Shown one piece after another: positions 24,780 to 33,832 of a DNA stretch of 64,000 nt. The DNA comes from Candidatus Gastranaerophilales bacterium (GTDB taxonomy: Bacteria > Cyanobacteriota > Vampirovibrionia > Gastranaerophilales > Gastranaerophilaceae). Both the position numbers and the translations under genes were made by a program. The stretch covers positions 44,010 through 108,009 of the forward strand of contig CALUWD010000003.1 of the NCBI GenBank assembly GCA_944324385.1, written 5' to 3'. The notes beneath the pieces were generated by a model. The model was not told where the DNA came from and did no database searches. It saw nothing but the letters and a program-made list of their open reading frames with translations. Position 1 is the stretch's first letter, and every line of letters begins with the position of its first letter.

Positions 24780-26186
24780 ATGCTTAAATTTTATAATTCA
24801 TTATCAAATAAACTTGAGGATTTTAATCCTATTGAAGAAAACAAAGTTAAAATGTATGTTTGCGGTCCTACTGTGTACGATAAAGCACACTTGGGACATG
24901 CAAGGTGTTACATTACATGGGATGTTTTATATCGTTACTTAAAGTTCTTAGGTTTTAATACCACGTATTGCAGAAATGTAACCGATGTCGACGATAAAAT
25001 TCTTAAAAAGGCTGATACTCAGGGGGTTTTGCCTGAAGATATAACAAAGGAATTTTATGAGTCTTTTGCAAATTCTATGAAAGGACTAAATTGCTTAAAG
25101 CCCGATGTAGAGCCACGTGCAACAAAGACAATCGGCGAGATGATTGCTATGGTTAAAAAACTAATAGATAAAGGTTTTGCATACGCAGTCGACGGCGATG
25201 TTTACTTTGAAGTTGAAAAATATAAAAAATATGGACAACTCTCCAAACAACCGCTTGATGATTTAATGGCAGGTGCAAGAGTTGAAGCGGGGGATAAAAA
25301 GAAATCGCCGCTTGATTTTGCTCTTTGGAAAAAAGATGAAAAACATGGCTACAAAAGCCCATGGGGTCTTGGTCGTCCCGGATGGCACATTGAATGCTCG
25401 GCGATGAGTAAAAAATTTCTTGGTGATAGTATTGATATACACGCCGGTGGTGCTGATTTAACTTTTCCCCACCATGAAAATGAACTTGCACAAAGTGAAT
25501 GCGCTAATGGTTGTAAGTTTGTTAATTTTTGGTTGCACAACGGTTTTGTTACTATCAATAAAGAAAAAATGTCTAAATCTTTGAATAACTTTTTGACAAT
25601 TGATGATTTGCTGAAAAAGTATGACTCAAATGCAATTAGATTTTTTATTTTGACAAATCACTATAGAATGCCGGTTGAATTTAATGATGAGGCTTTAAAT
25701 TCTGCTGCTGCAGGCGCAAAAAGGCTAATCAGTGCGGCTGTAGGATATGTAAAAACTCAAAATGTTGACACTGAAACGCTTGAAGCTTTCAAGGAAGCCA
25801 TGAATGATGATTTAAACACATCTAAGGCCCTTGCTGTGCTGTTTGGTGTTGCAGATAAAATCAAAAAGGCTCAAAACAAGCAGGAAGCTGAGCTTTATGC
25901 AAGTACGCTTATAACGCTTGGTGAAGTTTTAGGGTTTGATTTTTCACTTGTTAAAAAAGAAGTGAGTGATAATGAACTTAAAGAAATGATTTTGCCTCTT
26001 TATAAAACTTTTGAAATTGATGAAAATATTGCGCCAAAAGAAGCAGTTGAAAAAATTATCTCAATAAGGAAAGCTGCTCGAGATAATAAAGATTGGGCAA
26101 AATCAGATTTAATTCGTGATGAGCTTGATAAATGCGGAATTTTGTTGAAAGATTCTAAAGAAGGTACAACTTGGCAAGTCAAATAG
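24780..26186 (+). CDS. cysS: Cysteinyl-tRNA synthetase
   Basis: 468 residues from ATG 24780, giving the canonical CysRS start 'MLKFYNSL'; ATG 24774 adds two residues and is the alternative. Class I enzyme charging tRNA-Cys. HIGH-like motif 'HLGHA' near residue 37, zinc ligands beginning at C28 ('YVCGPTVYD') with 'WHIECSAMS' and 'HHENELAQSEC', and KMSKS in 'NKEKMSKSLNN'. C-terminal DALR-type helical domain follows. Overlaps rsmI by 16 bases. Confidence 0.96.
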   Translation: MLKFYNSLSNKLEDFNPIEENKVKMYVCGPTVYDKAHLGHARCYITWDVLYRYLKFLGFNTTYCRNVTDVDDKILKKADTQGVLPEDITKEFYESFANSMKGLNCLKPDVEPRATKTIGEMIAMVKKLIDKGFAYAVDGDVYFEVEKYKKYGQLSKQPLDDLMAGARVEAGDKKKSPLDFALWKKDEKHGYKSPWGLGRPGWHIECSAMSKKFLGDSIDIHAGGADLTFPHHENELAQSECANGCKFVNFWLHNGFVTINKEKMSKSLNNFLTIDDLLKKYDSNAIRFFILTNHYRMPVEFNDEALNSAAAGAKRLISAAVGYVKTQNVDTETLEAFKEAMNDDLNTSKALAVLFGVADKIKKAQNKQEAELYASTLITLGEVLGFDFSLVKKEVSDNELKEMILPLYKTFEIDENIAPKEAVEKIISIRKAARDNKDWAKSDLIRDELDKCGILLKDSKEGTTWQVK

Positions 26187-26983
26187 AAACAGCACTTTAC
26201 ACAGTTGCAACTCCTATTGGAAATTTAGCTGATATCACTTTTCGTGCGCTTGAAGTCCTAAAAAGCGTTGATATTATTGCTTGCGAAGATACAAGAATTA
26301 CATCGAGGCTTTGTGAGAAGTATGAAATAAAAACACGTTTAATAAGCTACCATAAATTTAGTGAAAATAAGCGTGTTGAGCTGTTTTTAGGCTATTTAAA
26401 TGAAGGAAAAAGCATTGCTCTTGTGTCTGACGCGGGAACCCCTTTAATTTCTGACCCTGGGGAGATACTTGTAAAAAATGTAGTTGAAGCAGGGTTTAGG
26501 GTTATTCCAATTTGTGGCGCAAGTGCGGTTATTACTCTTTTGCAATCTGTTCAAAGAGCAGGGGAAAGCTTTAGGTTTATTGGCTTTTTGCCGCGTACAG
26601 CCGGTCAAATTGAAGAAATATTTTTAAAAAATAAAACAGAAAATCTTGTTTTTTATGAAAGCCCAAACAGGATAGAGGAAACTTTAAAAATTCTAGCACT
26701 TGTCCGACCACAAGCAATTTTAAGCTATGGACGAGAGCTGACTAAAAAATTTGAAGATATAAAAACAGCACCCGTTGTAGATGTTTTGGAAAATTTAACA
26801 CTAAAGGGCGAATTTGTTTGCATGGTGCATTTAGAACAAAATACTGATATTGAAAATCAAATAATTGAAAAAGCCTCAACTCTAAGGAGTTTAAGGCTTT
26901 GTGATAAAGATATAATTAATGTATTGTGTAGTTTTTTTGATTTTCCAAAAAATAAAGTTAAAGAAATTCTCTATAAATTATAG
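26171..26983 (+). CDS. rsmI: 16S rRNA (cytidine-1402-2'-O)-methyltransferase RsmI
   Basis: 270 residues. Tetrapyrrole-methylase-fold enzyme that methylates C1402 of 16S rRNA at the decoding site. Typical blocks: 'LYTVATPIGNLADITFRAL', 'IACEDTRITSRL', 'VSDAGTPLISDPG', 'GASAVITLLQ', 'FIGFLP', 'VFYESPNRIEETL'. The start is a TTG, since no ATG exists early in the frame and AAGAAGG lies six bases before it. It begins inside cysS, so it is translated by re-initiation. Its last 6 bases overlap alaS on the other strand. ksgA at 61901 is another 16S modification enzyme. Confidence 0.93.
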   Translation: MASQIETALYTVATPIGNLADITFRALEVLKSVDIIACEDTRITSRLCEKYEIKTRLISYHKFSENKRVELFLGYLNEGKSIALVSDAGTPLISDPGEILVKNVVEAGFRVIPICGASAVITLLQSVQRAGESFRFIGFLPRTAGQIEEIFLKNKTENLVFYESPNRIEETLKILALVRPQAILSYGRELTKKFEDIKTAPVVDVLENLTLKGEFVCMVHLEQNTDIENQIIEKASTLRSLRLCDKDIINVLCSFFDFPKNKVKEILYKL

Positions 26984-29599
26984 ATTTGATTTTATTGATT
27001 TTTCAATCTCTAAAAGTATTTCATCAACTTTGCTTACGTCTTTCCCTGCTCCTTGGGCAAATTGGGGTCTGCCGCCTCCGCCTCCGCCCATTTTTTTAGT
27101 TATTTCACCAACTATTTTGCCTGCTTGAATTCCTTTTTTAACAAAAGAATCACTAACTTGAGCTATGACAAATGCACTTCCGTCTTGTTTCATAGAGCAA
27201 AGAACTATAATGCTCTCGCCTAGCTTTTTAGCAAATAATTCAATACCTGTTTTAATTGCATTTGGCGCAAAGTCCTCGATTTTTGATATGAAAAGTTTTC
27301 CGCCTTCAATGTCTTGAGCTTTTGAAATAAATGAGGCAAAACTAGATTGAGCAATTTTTGCTTCCAGTTCATCTATTTTTGTGCTTAGCTCGCGGTTTTG
27401 AGCTTCAATTTTTTCAATTTTGTCCTCAATTTGAGTGTAGGGAATTTTATTTTTGTGTGCAATTTCATCGATTACACTTGCTTTTTCATTTAAATAGTCA
27501 AAAGCTGAATTTGAGCACAATATCTCAATACGTCTAACGCCTGCTGCAATTGCGCTTTCAGATACTATTTTGGCAAGTCGCAAATCTTTTGTATTTTTAA
27601 CATGGCAGCCTCCGCAGAGTTCCTTTGAAATGCAGTTTTCACTGCCAAAACTTACAACACGTACGGTATCGCCATATTTTTCGCCAAATAGAGCCATAGC
27701 ACCAGTAAGTCTTGCTTCTTCAATTCCCATAACTTCGGTTTTGCGCTCAATACCTTGATTTATCCAGTCGTTGATTGTTTTTTCAACGTTTTTGATTTCA
27801 TCTTTCGTCATTGCACGAGAGAGCGAAAAGTCGTATCTAGTGCGTGTTTCCTCTACTTGAGAGCCTGCCTGATGAACCTCATCACCAAGCTCTTTTATAA
27901 GCGCTGCTTGCAGTAAATGTGCTAAAGAGTGATGTTTTTCGACTTCTTGTCTTCTTTTAAAGTCAATTATGGCTAAAACTTGCTCGCCAACTTTAATTTG
28001 AGCATCTTTTTTAACCCTGTGAACAAAAACATCTTGCACTTTGAAAGTTTCAAGTACTTCAATTTTTTGGTCGCAATCAGATTTTATAATAAAGCCTGTG
28101 TCGCCTACCTGACCGCCGCTTTGAGCATAAAAAACGGTCTTATCAAGAATAACATCAAGCGTATCATCGTTTTCTATAATACTTATAACGCTTGCGCTGC
28201 AAGAGTTTTGCTCATACCCTAAGAACTCTGTTGCGGGATTATCAACATATACAAGGTCATCAACAAGGCTGATTTTTTGTACAGAAGCCCTTGCACGGTC
28301 TTTTTGCTCTTGCATATTTTTTTGAAAATCTTCTTCATTGACTTCCAAATTATTTTCGTCTGCAATTTCTTTTGTTAACTCAAGTGGGAAACCATAAGTG
28401 TCATAAAGCTTAAAGGCTTCTTCACCTGAGATTTCATTTTTATTTTCTGATTTAATTTTTTTAATCAAATCTTCTATGTGTGTCCAACCACGCTTTAGAG
28501 TTAGGTTAAATCTTTCTTCTTCTTTTCTAATTGTGTCTTGAATTTTTGCCCTGTTCTGTTCTAATTCAGGGTATGCGCCTTTGTATATGTCAATTACTTT
28601 GTCAATAATTGGTTGCATAAAAGGTAGTTCAAGCCCTAAAATATAGCCATGACGTAACGCACGGCGTAGTATCATTCTTAAAACATAGCCCCTGCCTTCA
28701 TTTGAAGGTAAAATACCGTCTGCTATCATAAAGCTTACGCAGCGTGCATGGTCTGTTATAATTCTAAGCGAAATATCTGTTTTATTGTTTTCTTTATACT
28801 TTTTGTTTGTAATTTCACAAACTTTATCTAAAATTTGCTTTAGCAAATCAGTTTCAAATGTTGAATCTACCCCTTGGCATACCATTGCAATACGCTCAAG
28901 TCCCATGCCTGTATCAACATTTTTCTTCTCAAGCGGAGTTAAATTTCCTTCTTCGTCTTGGAAAAGCTCTGTAAATACAAGATTCCAAATTTCAACCCAT
29001 CTGTCGCATTCGCAAGTTGCAATTGAGCAATCATTCGAACATTTTAAATGTTCGCCCAAATCGTAGTGAATTTCTGTACATGGGCCACAAGAGCCTGATA
29101 TTCCAACAGGTCCCCAGAAGTTATCTTTTTTGCCTTTTTTGATAATTCTTTCTTTAGGTACACCTGCTTTTTGCCAAATTTCGCCTGCTTCATCGTCATC
29201 TTCGTAAATGGTTATCCAAAGGCGATTTTTATCTAATTTCAAGTAATTTGTTACAAAATCCCATGACCAAGGTATTACCTCTTCTTTGAAATAATCTCCA
29301 AAGCTAAAGTTGCCGAGCATTTCAAAGAATGTGTGATGGCGTGGAGTTCTTCCGACATTTTCAATGTCAGAGTCCTTGCCCCCTGCCCTTGCGCATTTTT
29401 GACAGGATGTTGCTCTTGGCGGGTCATAAGGGAATTTTTCTAATCCCAAAAAGTATGGTATAAATTGCACCATACCCGCTGTTGTAAGTAAAATTGTAGG
29501 GTTATCAGGAATAAGCGATGAGCTTTTCACCCTTTTTGAGTTATGCTTTTTTTCAAAAAAGCTTAAAAATTCTTCTCTAATTTCATCAACTGTTTTCAT
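26978..29599 (-). CDS. alaS: Alanyl-tRNA synthetase
   Basis: 873 residues, full length. Class II catalytic core from the N-terminus ('RVKSSSLIPDNPTILLTTAG', 'TPRHHTFFEMLGNFSFGDYF', 'NEGRGYVLRMILRRALRHG'). The editing domain has HxxxH in 'KHHSLAHLLQA' and the 'CGGCHV' motif, so mischarged Ser/Gly-tRNA-Ala can be hydrolysed. The C-terminal DHHA1 domain ends in a 'KKMGGGGGGRPQFAQGAG' glycine loop. Upstream, TACATT preceded by TGA (extended -10) ends nine bases before the ATG and no Shine-Dalgarno is seen, so the leader is very short. Confidence 0.96.
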   Translation of the reverse strand: MKTVDEIREEFLSFFEKKHNSKRVKSSSLIPDNPTILLTTAGMVQFIPYFLGLEKFPYDPPRATSCQKCARAGGKDSDIENVGRTPRHHTFFEMLGNFSFGDYFKEEVIPWSWDFVTNYLKLDKNRLWITIYEDDDEAGEIWQKAGVPKERIIKKGKKDNFWGPVGISGSCGPCTEIHYDLGEHLKCSNDCSIATCECDRWVEIWNLVFTELFQDEEGNLTPLEKKNVDTGMGLERIAMVCQGVDSTFETDLLKQILDKVCEITNKKYKENNKTDISLRIITDHARCVSFMIADGILPSNEGRGYVLRMILRRALRHGYILGLELPFMQPIIDKVIDIYKGAYPELEQNRAKIQDTIRKEEERFNLTLKRGWTHIEDLIKKIKSENKNEISGEEAFKLYDTYGFPLELTKEIADENNLEVNEEDFQKNMQEQKDRARASVQKISLVDDLVYVDNPATEFLGYEQNSCSASVISIIENDDTLDVILDKTVFYAQSGGQVGDTGFIIKSDCDQKIEVLETFKVQDVFVHRVKKDAQIKVGEQVLAIIDFKRRQEVEKHHSLAHLLQAALIKELGDEVHQAGSQVEETRTRYDFSLSRAMTKDEIKNVEKTINDWINQGIERKTEVMGIEEARLTGAMALFGEKYGDTVRVVSFGSENCISKELCGGCHVKNTKDLRLAKIVSESAIAAGVRRIEILCSNSAFDYLNEKASVIDEIAHKNKIPYTQIEDKIEKIEAQNRELSTKIDELEAKIAQSSFASFISKAQDIEGGKLFISKIEDFAPNAIKTGIELFAKKLGESIIVLCSMKQDGSAFVIAQVSDSFVKKGIQAGKIVGEITKKMGGGGGGRPQFAQGAGKDVSKVDEILLEIEKSIKSNL

Positions 29600-29672
29600 A
29601 ATACGCTTAATGTATCACAAACATAAAAAAAATAAAAAAGTAAATTACTCTAATGATTTACGCGTTAAATAA

Positions 29673-29701
29673 TTGTCAGTTAATGATAAAGCTTGTATAA
29701 T
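29673..29701 (+). promoter_or_regulatory. Promoter of the fixCX-dprA-topA-aroE operon (TTGTCA-17-TATAAT)
   Basis: TTGTCA at 29673-29678, 17-bp spacer, TATAAT at 29696-29701, six bases, ATG at 29708. This is the best -35/-10 match among the leaderless-type promoters; the start point should fall on or next to the A of the ATG. Confidence 0.7.
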
Positions 29702-29707
29702 TATGTT

Positions 29708-31024
29708 ATGGAGGAAAATAAGTCACAAAAGTTTGACGCTATTATTGTCGGGGCGGGGCCTGCAGGAGTTGCGGCAGCGGTCACTATTGCTCGTGGCGGT
29801 GCAAGAGTTTTGCTTGTTGAGCGTTCAGAGTTTGCCGGCACTAAAAATATGATTGGCGGCGCTGTTTTTTTAACTGCGCTTAAGGATATTTTTCCAAATT
29901 CGTGGGAGCAAGCGCCTATTGAAAGATATATAAATAAGCACACTTGGTCGCTTTTGACTGATAATTCAAGTGTTGATATTTCTTGCGATTTTCCTTACAA
30001 TCCAAAAAGCGCAAGCATATTTCGTTCTAAATTTGACTCTTGGCTGGTCGATGAGGCAAAAAAAGAAGGTGTTTATTTTGCCCCATCTACACTGGTCAAG
30101 CGTTTAATTAAAAAAAACGGGTATTTTTGCGGAGTTGAAACTGAACTTGAGGAAATTTTTGCAGATGTAATTATTCTTGCTGACGGTGTAAATTCGCTTT
30201 TAGCAAGGCAGCATGGGCTAAGATATGACTATGAAACAAAAGACACAGTCCTTAGCGTGAAAGAGACCATTAAACTTTCAAAAGAAATCATTGAAGAAAG
30301 ATTTAATATTGAAAAAGGCACAAAAAACGGTGCGGCAAGAAATTTTCTTGGTGGCTTGAGGCTTGAAAATGCGCCTTTTGCACTTGGTTTTATGTACACA
30401 TACGCTGATTCTGTTTCTATTGGACTTGGTGTTAATCTTGAAGATTTAAACAGGTATGGGCTTAATCCATCAGATTTGCTTGAAAGACTTAAAGAGCATC
30501 CTATTGTAAAACCTTTAATTCAAGATGGAGAAATGCTTGAGTATAGCGCTCATTTGATACCTGAAGGCGGTTTTAAAAAACTCCCTAAATTATGTGCTAA
30601 TGGAGTGATTTTAGTAGGAGATGCGGCAGGTTTTATAAATGCAATACATTTTGAGGGTACAAATTTTGCATTTGCAAGTGGTAAATACGCAGGTGAAACT
30701 GTTCTTGCGGCTTTAAAAATTAAGGACTATTCAAAGAAAACCTTAAAATTATATGAAAAAAAGCTTAAGCAAAGTTTTGTGCTAAAGGATTTAAAATCAT
30801 ACAAAGACGTAATGGAAAACTTGTATTCAAGAATAGAATCTCTTATGAATTACTACCCCAAAAAAGCATCGGAGTTCTTTAAGATATTTACAGGGGCAAA
30901 TTGCAAACCAAAGCGCGATGAATTTAGAAATTTTATAGTTCATTTTATAAAAGACAGGAGTTTGCGCGAATTATTAAAAGATGCTTGGGCTTTTATTTCA
31001 AGTGTCTTTGGAGTTTTAAAATGA
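29708..31024 (+). CDS. fixC: FixC-like electron-transfer flavoprotein:quinone oxidoreductase, FAD subunit
   Basis: 438 residues. FAD-dependent oxidoreductase of the FixC / geranylgeranyl reductase group. Dinucleotide-binding 'DAIIVGAGPAGVAAAVTIAR' at the start, Rossmann end-strand 'VLLVERSEFAGTKNMIGGA', second FAD motif 'LCANGVILVGDAAGFINA'. FixC together with the ferredoxin FixX passes electrons from a reduced flavoprotein to quinone. ATG 29708 is chosen because the -10 ends six bases before it; a TTG at 29693 would be in the promoter. Its TGA overlaps the fixX ATG (ATGA). The FixAB partners are not in the window, so the electron donor is unknown. Confidence 0.88.
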   Translation: MEENKSQKFDAIIVGAGPAGVAAAVTIARGGARVLLVERSEFAGTKNMIGGAVFLTALKDIFPNSWEQAPIERYINKHTWSLLTDNSSVDISCDFPYNPKSASIFRSKFDSWLVDEAKKEGVYFAPSTLVKRLIKKNGYFCGVETELEEIFADVIILADGVNSLLARQHGLRYDYETKDTVLSVKETIKLSKEIIEERFNIEKGTKNGAARNFLGGLRLENAPFALGFMYTYADSVSIGLGVNLEDLNRYGLNPSDLLERLKEHPIVKPLIQDGEMLEYSAHLIPEGGFKKLPKLCANGVILVGDAAGFINAIHFEGTNFAFASGKYAGETVLAALKIKDYSKKTLKLYEKKLKQSFVLKDLKSYKDVMENLYSRIESLMNYYPKKASEFFKIFTGANCKPKRDEFRNFIVHFIKDRSLRELLKDAWAFISSVFGVLK

Positions 31025-31317
31025 GCGATGATAAAGTAAAAAAAACAATAGAGGACAAATTAACTACAATCAAGTATAATTGTGACAGCGAGTCGCACCT
31101 TGTTATAGATAGGGAATTATGCAAAAACTGTGAATCTCGCTGCTGTACATATATTTGCCCTGCAAAAGTCTATACGTATGACGAAAATCAAAATATCATT
31201 AATGTAGATTATGAAAATTGTTTAGAATGCGGCGCTTGTCGTATTGCCTGCCCTTATGGCGCAATCAATTGGAATTATCCTAAGGCAGGATATGGAGTAG
31301 TATTTAAACAAAGCTAG
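31021..31317 (+). CDS. fixX: FixX-like ferredoxin subunit
   Basis: 98 residues from the ATG overlapping the fixC stop. Carries 'CENC..' type clusters: an N-terminal set 'LCKNCESRCCTYICPAKVY' and a C-terminal [4Fe-4S] motif 'CLECGACRIACPYGAINW' (CxxCxxCxxxCP). Ends 'PKAGYGVVFKQ', the usual FixX tail ('GYGV'). It is expected to ferry electrons from FixC flavin to quinone or another acceptor. Followed 15 bases later by the RWYD-repeat gene. Confidence 0.9.
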   Translation: MSDDKVKKTIEDKLTTIKYNCDSESHLVIDRELCKNCESRCCTYICPAKVYTYDENQNIINVDYENCLECGACRIACPYGAINWNYPKAGYGVVFKQS

Positions 31318-31332
31318 TATAAAGGAGAGATA

Positions 31333-31788
31333 ATGAACGAATACTTTAAACGCTGGTATGACAAGGATCCTGTGCTTTCCATGTCAATGCGTACACTTTC
31401 AACATCTGATGAACCGGATCAAATTGCGGTTGCGCTAAATTTAATTAAAGTGATTATAGAGCACAACATTCAAGATCACAAATACGAAAATGTTGAAGAT
31501 ATTATGAATGCAGTTGAAGACGGTAGAATTCAAAGAGGTCAAAGGCGCTGGTATGATATTGATTCAACAGTTAGAACAGCAATCCAAATGCTTGAAAAAT
31601 GCTCACCCGAAACAAAGCAAAAAGTAGCACTTGATATGGCACAACTTGTAATTGAAAAAATTATTCAAGATGTAGATGATGACGAGTCAGAAGAAATTCA
31701 AGAGGTTAAAACTCCTGTTGTAACAACTGATGAAGATGGTGTTACTATTCTTGATTTAGACGCAGAAACAAACGGCAGAAATGAATGA
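31333..31788 (+). CDS. Internally duplicated RWYD protein of unknown function
   Basis: 151 residues, no named family recognised. Two copies of a ~45-residue helical unit: residues about 7-48 start 'RWYDKDPVLSMSMRTL' and end 'IIEHNIQD'; residues about 70-114 start 'RWYDIDSTVRTAIQML' and end 'VIEKIIQD'. The tail from about 115 is acidic ('DVDDDESEEIQE') and looks disordered. A very strong AAAGGAGAG Shine-Dalgarno lies just before ATG. Position between fixX and a TPR gene with which it overlaps by 8 bases argues for a real, expressed gene. Confidence 0.75.
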   Translation: MNEYFKRWYDKDPVLSMSMRTLSTSDEPDQIAVALNLIKVIIEHNIQDHKYENVEDIMNAVEDGRIQRGQRRWYDIDSTVRTAIQMLEKCSPETKQKVALDMAQLVIEKIIQDVDDDESEEIQEVKTPVVTTDEDGVTILDLDAETNGRNE

Positions 31789-32734
31789 TATTCAAAGGTT
31801 TGAAAATCTAAAAAAAACCATTGAAAATGATCCCTCTAATTTTCAGGCAAGGCGCGAACTTGCCGTTTTGTGCTTGGATTTAGGGTTTGATCAAGTTGCA
31901 ATGAAGCATTTAAGCTATCTTATAAACGTTTTTCCAAATGATGCGAATTTGTACTTTAACGCAGGGATTTGTTGGGAAAAATTAAAGCATTACAAATACG
32001 CGCTAAATGCTTATAAAAAAGCAGTCGAGCTAAAGGGTGATGATCCTGATTTTTTGTACAATTTAGCACTTGCTTACGAGGTAAATGGCATGGATGATGA
32101 GGCCATGCTTAACTTTAAAAAAGTAATTTGTATTAATAACGATGACTCAAATGCGTTTTTTTCAATCGGCGTGCTTTATGCAAAAAAAGGTGATTCCCAA
32201 AATGCTATAAAGTGTTTTAAGCAAGCAATAGTTAATAATTACAGCGATTATTTTGCACATTTTTACCTTGCTCAAGAGTATAAAAAAATAAATGATATTG
32301 AACGTGCACTTGAAGAGTATTCAAAAGTTATAGAACTTTCTCCAGATTATTCTTGGGCTTATTATAATATTGCGCAAATCTACTGGGAGCAAAACGATGT
32401 TCAAAATGCCATTTTAATGCTAAGGAAAACAATTGAAAAAAACAAAAAAGATATTGATGCTTGCAAGTTGCTTGCAAGTATATATATTACAACAGACGAT
32501 TTACCACATGCGGTTAAATTCATAGCAGCAGTTCTGAAGCAATTTGGCAATAATGGTGACTTTTATTACCTTGCTGCAAAAGCCTATGAGAAAATGCAAA
32601 ATTATGAATTGTATGAAAAAAATCTAGAGATGGCACTTAATAATCCTCAGAGTCTTAGCTACAATCATACCTCTGTTCAAAAGGAACTAATGCAATTTAG
32701 AAAGAATCCAAAATATGCAGCAGAAAATATTTAA
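31781..32734 (+). CDS. TPR-repeat protein, cytoplasmic
   Basis: 317 residues, about eight TPRs from residue 20 to 270 ('LYFNAGICWEKLKHYKYALN', 'FLYNLALAYEVNGMDDEAML', 'AFFSIGVLYAKKGDSQNAIK', 'AYYNIAQIYWEQNDVQNAIL'). No signal peptide. Likely a scaffold in complex formation; partner unknown, although coupling with the RWYD gene (8-base overlap) makes that product a candidate. The 3' end overlaps dprA by 20 bases. Confidence 0.85.
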   Translation: MNDIQRFENLKKTIENDPSNFQARRELAVLCLDLGFDQVAMKHLSYLINVFPNDANLYFNAGICWEKLKHYKYALNAYKKAVELKGDDPDFLYNLALAYEVNGMDDEAMLNFKKVICINNDDSNAFFSIGVLYAKKGDSQNAIKCFKQAIVNNYSDYFAHFYLAQEYKKINDIERALEEYSKVIELSPDYSWAYYNIAQIYWEQNDVQNAILMLRKTIEKNKKDIDACKLLASIYITTDDLPHAVKFIAAVLKQFGNNGDFYYLAAKAYEKMQNYELYEKNLEMALNNPQSLSYNHTSVQKELMQFRKNPKYAAENI

Positions 32735-33821
32735 GGGGGATAATTTAAAATACTATGCTGCAAGCACTGCACTGAGTGGTGTTTCGCTTTATTTTAAATC
32801 AAGACTTTTTGAATTTTTTGACAATGATATTCAAGCTTTTTGGGAATGTAAAAAGCTTGAACTCGAGGAATTTGCCCATTGTAATCCTGATGTGAGTATT
32901 CCAAAAACTTTTTTATCCAAAAAAGAAAAAATAAATCCTGATTTTGAATACGAAAATGCGATTGAAAAAGGGTATAAAATTTTAACGTATGATGATGAAA
33001 ATTACCCAGAGCTTTTAAAACAAATTCCAGATTATCCTCTTGCAATGTATTATAAAGGAAGTTTTGAAGGTATAAATTTAAGTCGCACTCTTGCGATTGT
33101 CGGTTCAAGAAAAGCAAGTGAGAATGCTAAAGAGTCTTTGGCAAAAATAATATCTCAAATGCAAAATACTGATGTAACCATTGTTTCAGGCCTTGCATAT
33201 GGAATTGACGCTACAGCTCATGCTTGCGCTATTAAAAATAATCTTAAAACAATTGGTGTAATAGGCTCAGGTCTTGATTTTGAATACCCATCGTCAAATA
33301 AAAATTTATACAAACAAATTGAAGAAGGCTCAGGCGTTGTTTTAAGTGAATTTTCGCCTTCTGTGCCTCCTATGGCACAAAATTTTCCGCAAAGAAACAG
33401 GATAGTAACAGGCATGTCTTTTGGCACATTGGTGGCTGAGGCTGCTCTTAAAAGTGGTGCTATGATTAGTGCTAATTTAACTCTTGAGCAAGCAAGAGAG
33501 CTTATGTGTATGCCAGGGCTTATTTCAAATCCAAATTGTGAGGGAATTTATCATTTAATAAAAAACGGTGCATCAATTGTTACTTGTGCAAATGATATTT
33601 ATGAGTGTCTTAGCTGGACGCTTGAACAAAATGATAAAAAAATTAAATTAGAAGGTGTTGAAAAAAATGTTTTTGATACAATACAAATTGAACCTTTAAG
33701 TTTTGACTCTTTATGTTCAAAACTAAATATTCCCTCTGCCGAGCTTATGGTGTGCTTGACAGGCATGGAATTAAAAGGTTTAATTAAACAAATTAATGCT
33801 AAGTACTATATTGCAAATTAA
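32715..33821 (+). CDS. dprA: DNA processing protein DprA (Smf)
   Basis: 368 residues. DprA binds incoming single-stranded DNA and loads RecA during natural transformation. The Rossmann-like core shows 'TLAIVGSRKAS', 'TIVSGLAYGIDATAHACAI', 'IGVIGSGLDFEYPSSN', 'VLSEFSP', 'FPQRNRIVTGMS' and 'EQARELMCMPG'. A C-terminal winged-helix (about residues 305-365, 'FDTIQIEPLSFDSLCSKL') follows. Full length. The type IV pilin-like gene at the left edge is compatible with transformation, but no comEC or comEA is seen. Confidence 0.94.
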   Translation: MQQKIFKGDNLKYYAASTALSGVSLYFKSRLFEFFDNDIQAFWECKKLELEEFAHCNPDVSIPKTFLSKKEKINPDFEYENAIEKGYKILTYDDENYPELLKQIPDYPLAMYYKGSFEGINLSRTLAIVGSRKASENAKESLAKIISQMQNTDVTIVSGLAYGIDATAHACAIKNNLKTIGVIGSGLDFEYPSSNKNLYKQIEEGSGVVLSEFSPSVPPMAQNFPQRNRIVTGMSFGTLVAEAALKSGAMISANLTLEQARELMCMPGLISNPNCEGIYHLIKNGASIVTCANDIYECLSWTLEQNDKKIKLEGVEKNVFDTIQIEPLSFDSLCSKLNIPSAELMVCLTGMELKGLIKQINAKYYIAN

Positions 33822-33832
33822 AAGAGAGAATA

